Origin: Dehalococcoidia bacterium UBA2777
Lineage (GTDB): Bacteria; Chloroflexota; Dehalococcoidia; UBA2247; UBA2777
Direction: 5' to 3'
DNA: 10,193 nt
Assembly (NCBI GenBank): GCA_002352365.1
Contig: DEIJ01000067.1
Coordinates: 1 to 10,193, forward strand
The notes beneath the pieces are model-generated. The model did not search any database, was not told the origin of the DNA, and saw only the letters and a list, made by a program, of their open reading frames with translations. Below, piece after piece: positions 6,941 to 10,193 of this stretch. A program made the translations under genes and the position numbers. The first letter of the stretch is position 1. Every line of letters begins with the position of its first letter.

Positions 6941-7170
6941 GTTAACCCCCTGGGCCCTTTTCGTTTAAGTACTGCCGTGATTACCACTGCGCGACCTGCT
7001 TCCTGTCGATAGGTAACACGAAGGAACTTCGCTCCCATTCTTAGCCAAGCATTGCTCCTACTCCCAGCTGTGCGCTCAGTGAGATCAGGTGAATTAAGGC
7101 AGGTTGAAATATCCTGCTCCGTAATGCCATGCCAGTGCATCCGGTTCCGGGCATGCCTGGTGAAATACAA
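6937..7170 (-). CDS. DUF4258 family small protein (possible toxin-like partner of DUF2283)
   Basis: This small basic protein has the DUF4258 features: FTRHARNRMHWHGI at the N-terminus with the conserved H-A-x-x-R-M core, an ITEQDI helix, and C-terminal beta strands around LRVTYRQEAGRAVVITAVLK (about 49-68). The family resembles small RelE/BrnT-like folds in size and pairing, but nuclease activity is not shown. The coordinates use TTG at 7168-7170, giving 77 residues. The only strong ribosome binding site, AGGAGG at 7187-7192, is seven bases from an in-frame ATA at 7177-7179, which would give 80 residues. The true start is therefore uncertain. It lies directly upstream of the DUF2283 gene, overlapping by four bases. 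A good promoter stands at 7225-7253. Confidence 0.78.
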   Translation of the reverse strand: MYFTRHARNRMHWHGITEQDISTCLNSPDLTERTAGSRSNAWLRMGAKFLRVTYRQEAGRAVVITAVLKRKGPRGLT

Positions 7171-7224
7171 AGCCTCTATGAATTGCCCTCCTGTCTAGAA
7201 TCGTCCTTCGGTGTCCTGAATCCA

Positions 7225-7253
7225 ATTCTATTACAACTAGACACCAAAATCAA
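7225..7253 (-). promoter_or_regulatory. Predicted sigma70-like promoter for the DUF4258/DUF2283 pair
   Basis: On the minus strand, TTGATT (7248-7253) and TAGAAT (7225-7230) are separated by 17 bases. Initiation near 7218 would leave a leader of about 40-50 bases that contains the AGGAGG at 7187-7192. Position and spacing fit the small-gene pair downstream. Confidence 0.55.
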
Positions 7254-7498
7254 TACGCATGTAGCTTTTGGCCAAGTCTCAAGGAGTTGTCAGAATTACT
7301 CCGTCCAAAAGCTGAACATCCACGGCGATGACGGTTGGTAAGCTTTCCCAAAATCACGCCGTACCCTCTTGGTAAAGCTGGCAGTGATCCGGCCCCGGTC
7401 CAGCTACCAGATGAGCCGGCAGTCTCGGACACTGCTGACGGCGAGGCAAAAGCAGATGCTCCTACTTGAGACGCTACACCTTCGAGCAGCTATCTGAC

Positions 7499-7531
7499 TA
7501 GCCTGGGGGTGGGTGACCCACCCCCAGGCTA
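7499..7531. repeat. Perfect 33-base palindrome, GC-rich hairpin
   Basis: The arms at 7499-7514 and 7516-7531 are exact reverse complements (16 bases each) around a single central G at 7515. The core is AGCCTGGGGGTGGGT facing ACCCACCCCCAGGCT. In RNA or single-stranded DNA this would fold into a very stable hairpin with the central bases unpaired. No T-run follows on either strand, so it is not a canonical intrinsic terminator. It could be a protein-binding site, a mobile-element end or a transcript-stabilising structure. Confidence 0.8.
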
Positions 7532-7549
7532 TATATACCCCCCTGAATT

Positions 7550-7644
7550 GCCTGCCTGCATAGCTGAAGGATGCAGAAAACCGCATAGCCTGGGCATCCT
7601 GTTCAAATACCACCCTACAGGTGGTATGCAGTTTTCTGGCAGGC
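7550..7644 (+). repeat. Nested inverted repeats, possible structured RNA or recombination/transfer site
   Basis: Three complementary block pairs lie in nested order. They are GCCTGCC (7550-7556) with GGCAGGC (7638-7644), CAGAAAAC (7574-7581) with GTTTTCTG (7631-7638), and ATACCACC (7607-7614) with GGTGGTAT (7620-7627), the last closing a five-base loop CTACA. The left side also has CTGCAT/ATGCAG (7556-7561, 7571-7576) and AGGATGC/GCATCCT (7568-7574, 7594-7600), which compete with the larger fold. The compact right arm and spread left arm suggest a branched structure. It is upstream of the recombinase operon; RNA, attachment-site and oriT readings all remain open. Confidence 0.5.
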
Positions 7645-7657
7645 GCTTGCAGTGAGA

Positions 7658-7686
7658 CTGACCGTGGGTGACATCAAGTCTATAAT
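7658..7686 (+). promoter_or_regulatory. Possible upstream promoter of the RHH/recombinase operon
   Basis: A perfect TATAAT (7681-7686) is preceded at 17 bases by CTGACC (7658-7663), four of six matches to the -35 consensus. It would start transcription near 7693, upstream of the stronger promoter at 7729-7757, so the operon may have tandem promoters. Confidence 0.35.
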
Positions 7687-7728
7687 CAAAAATTACGATG
7701 ACTCACAACGAAAAAGCTCACGCGGCTC

Positions 7729-7757
7729 TTGACAGCAGAATAACGATATGTTATTAT
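7729..7757 (+). promoter_or_regulatory. Strong sigma70-like promoter of the RHH/recombinase operon
   Basis: A consensus TTGACA (7729-7734), a 17-base spacer and TATTAT (7752-7757) form the best promoter in the window. Initiation near 7764 leaves a leader of about 20 bases ahead of the ribbon-helix-helix start at 7786. Confidence 0.8.
7740..7754. promoter_or_regulatory. Operator-like inverted repeat across spacer and -10 box
   Basis: ATAAC (7740-7744) and GTTAT (7750-7754) are a perfect inverted repeat with a five-base spacer, and a third GTTAT copy lies at 7761-7765. A dimer bound here would cover the -10 region and block the promoter. The first gene downstream encodes a ribbon-helix-helix protein, so autorepression is the natural inference. 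Confidence 0.5.
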
Positions 7758-7785
7758 ATGGTTATCAAACAAAAGGAGCGTGGCC

Positions 7786-8124
7786 TTGAGTAAGAATCAG
7801 TTTATCGCTGTTCGGGTTACACCAGACATCGTTAAATCTCTGGATGAGGTAGCTGCACACCGTGGCATATCCAGGTCGACATTGATCCGTGAGTTACTAG
7901 CTCACTGCCACTCCTTCTATCATTTCCTTGAATCCGAGAAAGCGAGACAGCAAACTGATAGAATTATACTGGATGGGAATCTGTCACAATGGATTCTAAA
8001 AAACATGCCGGAGAGCATGACTCCTGATTGGGTGCACTTTCTCGGGGAGGTCATGCACCACGTAGCAGAGGAGATGGTTACAAAAGAAAGGGGTGAAGGA
8101 GATGAGCAATCTGCAAATAGGTAG
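7786..8124 (+). CDS. Ribbon-helix-helix (CopG-like) DNA-binding protein
   Basis: This protein has about 112 residues with an N-terminal ribbon-helix-helix domain: strand FIAVRVT, helix PDIVKSLDEVAAHRG, turn and helix SRSTLIRELLAH (about residues 6-42). The rest is a helical, charged tail of unknown function, longer than minimal CopG proteins. The TTG at 7786 is preferred over the in-frame GTG at 7780, because AAAGGAG (7772-7778) lies seven bases before TTG but only one base before GTG. The promoter at 7729-7757 carries an inverted repeat over its -10 box, so the protein probably represses its own operon. The downstream genes are an unknown protein and a serine recombinase, which suggests it controls the element's excision or integration module. 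An antitoxin or relaxosome accessory role is possible but unsupported by neighbours. Confidence 0.8.
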   Translation: MSKNQFIAVRVTPDIVKSLDEVAAHRGISRSTLIRELLAHCHSFYHFLESEKARQQTDRIILDGNLSQWILKNMPESMTPDWVHFLGEVMHHVAEEMVTKERGEGDEQSANR

Positions 8125-8154
8125 GCGGTGGCGCTCAGAACGCTCACCGCCTAC
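8121..8154 (+). repeat. Hairpin overlapping the RHH stop codon
   Basis: GTAGGCGGTG (8121-8130) and CACCGCCTAC (8145-8154) are exact reverse complements. GCG/CGC inside the loop can extend the stem past a one-base bulge. The TAG stop of the ribbon-helix-helix gene is inside the left arm. No T-run follows, so it is not a standard terminator; it may slow RNA decay, act as an attenuating or pause structure, or bind a protein. Confidence 0.6.
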
Positions 8155-8202
8155 GGAATAGACCAAATTACACGCGCCAGCTAAGCAACCTGTATTTGGC
8201 TA

Positions 8203-8228
8203 TCCCTCTTTAATTTTATAAGGAGGGA
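8203..8228 (+). promoter_or_regulatory. RNA hairpin masking a Shine-Dalgarno sequence
   Basis: TCCCTCTTTA (8203-8212) pairs with TAAGGAGGGA (8219-8228), a ten-base stem with one G-U pair and a six-base loop. The right arm contains the strong ribosome binding site AGGAGGG (8221-8227), so folding would hide it. The nearest start served by that site is TTG at 8236, which opens a 22-codon frame overlapping the beginning of the 155-residue gene. Confidence 0.45.
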
Positions 8229-8230
8229 AG

Positions 8231-8246
8231 CAAAATTGCAAAATTG
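8231..8246 (+). repeat. Tandem 8-base direct repeat
   Basis: CAAAATTG occurs twice head to tail (8231-8238 and 8239-8246) between two ribosome binding sites. It may be a small regulatory repeat or replication slippage; nothing else supports a function. Confidence 0.4.
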
Positions 8247-8267
8247 TTTAAAAGAGGGGGTTACAAG

Positions 8268-8735
8268 ATGGAAATGGAACAATGGTTGGAGGATGCAATG
8301 GTAGTTACGAACAAGTCACTGCGCCTAATGCCCTCAAGCGTTTTTAAGCGGTGCCTTGAGTCGTGCCGGAACGAGGGCGCTTCACTAGTGACAATAGCAA
8401 GGGCGGGCAGCCAACTTGGCCTTGTTGATGAAACGAAGCTGCCAAAGCTCAAGGAGAGTATTCCGGAGCCAGGTAAGACGCCACCCACCGACAAGGAAAT
8501 TTTAGCCTTCAAGCACAATTACGCAACACAGATAGAAGCCTATCGCTTCTGGCTTCACTACACGACTGGTGCAGCGAAAGAAATCCCGGTCGTGGTGGAT
8601 TTCCAGGAAATTGACCAAAAGGCGGCTGCTGACCTGAATAGAGTTCTGGGTCGCCTGACGCGAGAGGCAACAACTAACAGAGGAGAATCTGAAAAGGAGA
8701 CGAAACATGGAGACAGCGATAATAGTGCTTCGTGA
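8268..8735 (+). CDS. Unrecognised 155-residue protein, upstream of the serine recombinase
   Basis: I do not recognise this protein. The ATG at 8268 is chosen because GAGGGGG (8254-8260) lies seven bases upstream; an in-frame TTG at 8244 has no suitable site. The N-terminal half (about 1-70) is mixed helical, with two cysteines (C29, C33) and a stretch LVTIARAGSQLGLV that could be a helix-turn-helix-like pair of helices, though this is weak. The middle (about 75-125) is rich in aromatic residues (AYRFWLHYTTG). The end from about 138 is a hydrophilic, low-complexity tail. There is no signal peptide or membrane segment. It overlaps the recombinase start by 29 bases and contains that gene's ribosome binding site, so the two are translated together. 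A recombination accessory, directionality or DNA-binding role is an inference from position only. Confidence 0.7.
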   Translation: MEMEQWLEDAMVVTNKSLRLMPSSVFKRCLESCRNEGASLVTIARAGSQLGLVDETKLPKLKESIPEPGKTPPTDKEILAFKHNYATQIEAYRFWLHYTTGAAKEIPVVVDFQEIDQKAAADLNRVLGRLTREATTNRGESEKETKHGDSDNSAS

Positions 8736-10193
8736 GAGTGACGAAAATTTGCTCCAGGGAGGCGGCACTGAAATACAGGAAGGGAGGGCCAGAACATGGG
8801 CGGCGAAAAGGTGTATTGGCATTGTCGGCACCGAGCTTGTGGTTGAAACAGCCAGAAAGTGGGAGCGAGATAGATTCGACGCGGTGGTAGAAAAATGCAT
8901 CCAGCGCCATCGCACGGAGGGGGTCAAGTGGGTGATTTTTGACCGGGTGGACAGAGATGCACGCAAGCAACTTATCTTCGGGTATTATATCGGCTGGCTC
9001 TGTAAGGAAGGCATGGAGGTGTCCTTCGTTTTGGAAGACATCACGACCGAAGACCCACCGGAGAAAAAACTTTTCCTCTCATTTCATGCGTATAAAGCAG
9101 AGGTTGATGGCAACACAATCGTGGGTAATCTTTGGGATGGGAAATTGCGGCGGGCTAAAGAAGAAGGGCGTTTCCCTTCCTATGATGGCGGGCTATGGCC
9201 GTATCGGTATATCCCCAGCCGCAAGAAAAAGGGAGGAGCAGTCAGGGAGCTTATCCCAGAGAGATCTCAGTGGTGCCGGCAATGGTACGAGTGGCTAAAG
9301 CAGGAAATGAAAGGAAATGAAATAGCAGAGAAAATGAACCAGTCTCCGGTGCCCCCGCCCAGAAGTAAAAAGTGGAAACGACAAACCATATTTAGGATCC
9401 TCAAGAATAAGGGGCTTCGGGGTAAACCCAGCTGGGGTGGCATCCCTCTGCCGACTGAGGCCAGCCCTGCTATCTTTACTGACGAAGAAGGCGAGCACAT
9501 TGATAGACTCCTTGCCGTCAATATTGAAAAGGCACGCCGCAATGCCCGCGAGGATTACGAATTGTCCAGACACGTATTCTGTGAGTGTGGTGGTAAAGTT
9601 TGGGGCAGACGAGACAAAAGCGGGAAATATCTCTACATCCGCTATGAGTGTCAGCAATGTGGCCGCTATGTCGATAAGATTTACGCTGAGGCGGCAGCAA
9701 AGACAAAAGTTCTGCCCCTATTTACAAATCCAGATTGGCTAAAAACCTATCTGAATGAGCGTAAGCCGGATGATAGCAGGGAGTGTAAGGAGCGTTTGGC
9801 GAGGGTGGACAAAGAAATTGATCGACGGCTAACTTACCTTCATAACCTGAAACGCCAGCACGCCTGGGGTGACTGGACGGATGAGGACTATCAGCGTGAG
9901 CGAGACAAGGCGAAGGTCGAGCTGGAGAGAGTGCAACTGGAGAAGGCGCAGGCGGAGAAAGCCTATAGTACCTCTATTGATGGCGCCCATGATATGCAAG
10001 CTATAGAGCAAGTTGCCGACCAGATCCACGAGCGCCTTCTCATCGGTGATATAACCGCACTCCGTCAGGTATACGATGCCCTGAAGCTGAGAGTTACACT
10101 GACCAGGGAGGGCCTGCGCATCAGCGCCTTGGTGCCACTGGAACATTTGGATGTTGCGGCAACAGCTTCACGGAGCAAGTACCCCCCAGCAGG
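8707..10193 (+). CDS. Large serine recombinase/integrase (C-terminus outside window)
   Basis: This site-specific recombinase of the serine integrase type is open for 495 codons to the right edge. The catalytic domain (about 1-160) has R9 and nucleophile S11 in VLRESDEN, matching the R-x-S of resolvases. D82, R83 and R86 in VDRDAR correspond to the D-R-L-x-R motif. A recombinase domain follows (about 160-285, with EGRFP...LWPYRY and a QTIFRILKNKGLRG segment). Next is a zinc ribbon with C292/C294 and C315/C318, then a coiled coil (about 361-420). The sequence is divergent: the usual E-R-x-x-I helix is replaced by AEVDGNTIVG (131-140). The ending resembles a natural C-terminal strand, so little is probably missing. 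ATG 8707 has AAGGAGA six bases upstream. It likely integrates and excises the element carrying the genes to its left. It could be phage- or transposon-type. Confidence 0.9.
   Translation, partial: METAIIVLRESDENLLQGGGTEIQEGRARTWAAKRCIGIVGTELVVETARKWERDRFDAVVEKCIQRHRTEGVKWVIFDRVDRDARKQLIFGYYIGWLCKEGMEVSFVLEDITTEDPPEKKLFLSFHAYKAEVDGNTIVGNLWDGKLRRAKEEGRFPSYDGGLWPYRYIPSRKKKGGAVRELIPERSQWCRQWYEWLKQEMKGNEIAEKMNQSPVPPPRSKKWKRQTIFRILKNKGLRGKPSWGGIPLPTEASPAIFTDEEGEHIDRLLAVNIEKARRNAREDYELSRHVFCECGGKVWGRRDKSGKYLYIRYECQQCGRYVDKIYAEAAAKTKVLPLFTNPDWLKTYLNERKPDDSRECKERLARVDKEIDRRLTYLHNLKRQHAWGDWTDEDYQRERDKAKVELERVQLEKAQAEKAYSTSIDGAHDMQAIEQVADQIHERLLIGDITALRQVYDALKLRVTLTREGLRISALVPLEHLDVAATASRSKYPPA

Larger units (their letters stand above)
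7171..7728. other. Gene-poor interval with structured repeats
   Basis: No convincing intact gene is seen between the DUF4258 start and the promoter of the ribbon-helix-helix gene. The left part holds the minus-strand promoter. One plus-strand frame (from before 7182 to the stop at 7467-7469) is open except for a TGA at 7329-7331. It ends in a Pro/Asp/Ala-rich peptide that looks like a coding tail and may be a gene remnant. The right part (7499-7644) is dominated by inverted repeats, listed separately. The interval is a candidate for the junction or control region of the mobile element to its right. Confidence 0.5.

Noticed and set aside
7499..7531. Intrinsic terminator
   Set aside because: The stem is strong but is followed by ATATATACCC on one strand and a mixed sequence on the other, without a T-run.
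7171..7779. CRISPR array
   Set aside because: The repeats are inverted and not regularly spaced direct repeats, and no cas gene is nearby.
7780..7785. GTG start for the ribbon-helix-helix gene
   Set aside because: The ribosome binding site ends one base before this GTG; the TTG at 7786 has normal seven-base spacing.
8502..8970. Long minus-strand open frames of up to 154 codons
   Set aside because: They are antisense to the unknown protein and recombinase, Ser/Leu-rich in composition and without start signals; shadows of the plus-strand genes.
9295..9657. Minus-strand open frame of 120 codons
   Set aside because: It lies opposite the recombinase domain and zinc ribbon and shows no recognisable domain.
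9829..10146. Minus-strand open frame of 105 codons
   Set aside because: It is antisense to the recombinase coiled coil, and its low stop density follows from the biased codons on the other strand.

Overview
The window looks like a bacterial chromosome segment from an obligate anaerobe that runs the methyl branch of the Wood-Ljungdahl (reductive acetyl-CoA) pathway or one-carbon metabolism linked to it. The evidence is an HdrA-type iron-sulfur flavoprotein and a MetF methylenetetrahydrofolate reductase encoded back to back, each with its own signalling genes. AGGAGG-type ribosome binding sites and sigma70-like promoters show it is bacterial. The gene content would suit an uncultured acetogen-like or Dehalococcoidia-like lineage, but the lineage is a guess.

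Region 1 (1-2729, minus strand) is a tight operon, in transcription order: a receiver-like protein that has lost its phospho-acceptor aspartate (2253-2729), a soluble histidine kinase with a cysteine-rich CRP-like sensory domain (1125-2243), an intact single-domain CheY-like response regulator (686-1093), and the N-terminal 221 residues of an HdrA homologue (1-663) that runs off the left edge. Region 2 (2730-2938) is a divergent control region with a good minus-strand promoter, a small perfect inverted repeat and a weaker plus-strand promoter.

Region 3 (2939-6551, plus strand) is a second operon: metF, a NarL/FixJ-type DNA-binding response regulator, and a membrane-anchored GAF-PAS histidine kinase of the HisKA_3 class. 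The two divergent operons therefore pair redox enzymes of one-carbon metabolism with two complete phosphorelay sets. The simplest reading is a redox- or electron-donor-responsive control unit for HdrA/MetF electron flow.

Region 4 (6552-10193) is accessory DNA. It has a minus-strand DUF4258/DUF2283 pair overlapping by ATGA (toxin-antitoxin-like). A gene-poor stretch of about 600 bases follows, holding a perfect 33-base palindrome and a nested set of inverted repeats. Next is a plus-strand operon: an excellent promoter with an embedded operator-like repeat, a ribbon-helix-helix regulator, an unrecognised 155-residue protein, and a large serine recombinase with zinc ribbon and coiled coil that runs off the right edge. 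This is probably one end of an integrated mobile element. No tRNA, rRNA or CRISPR array was seen.
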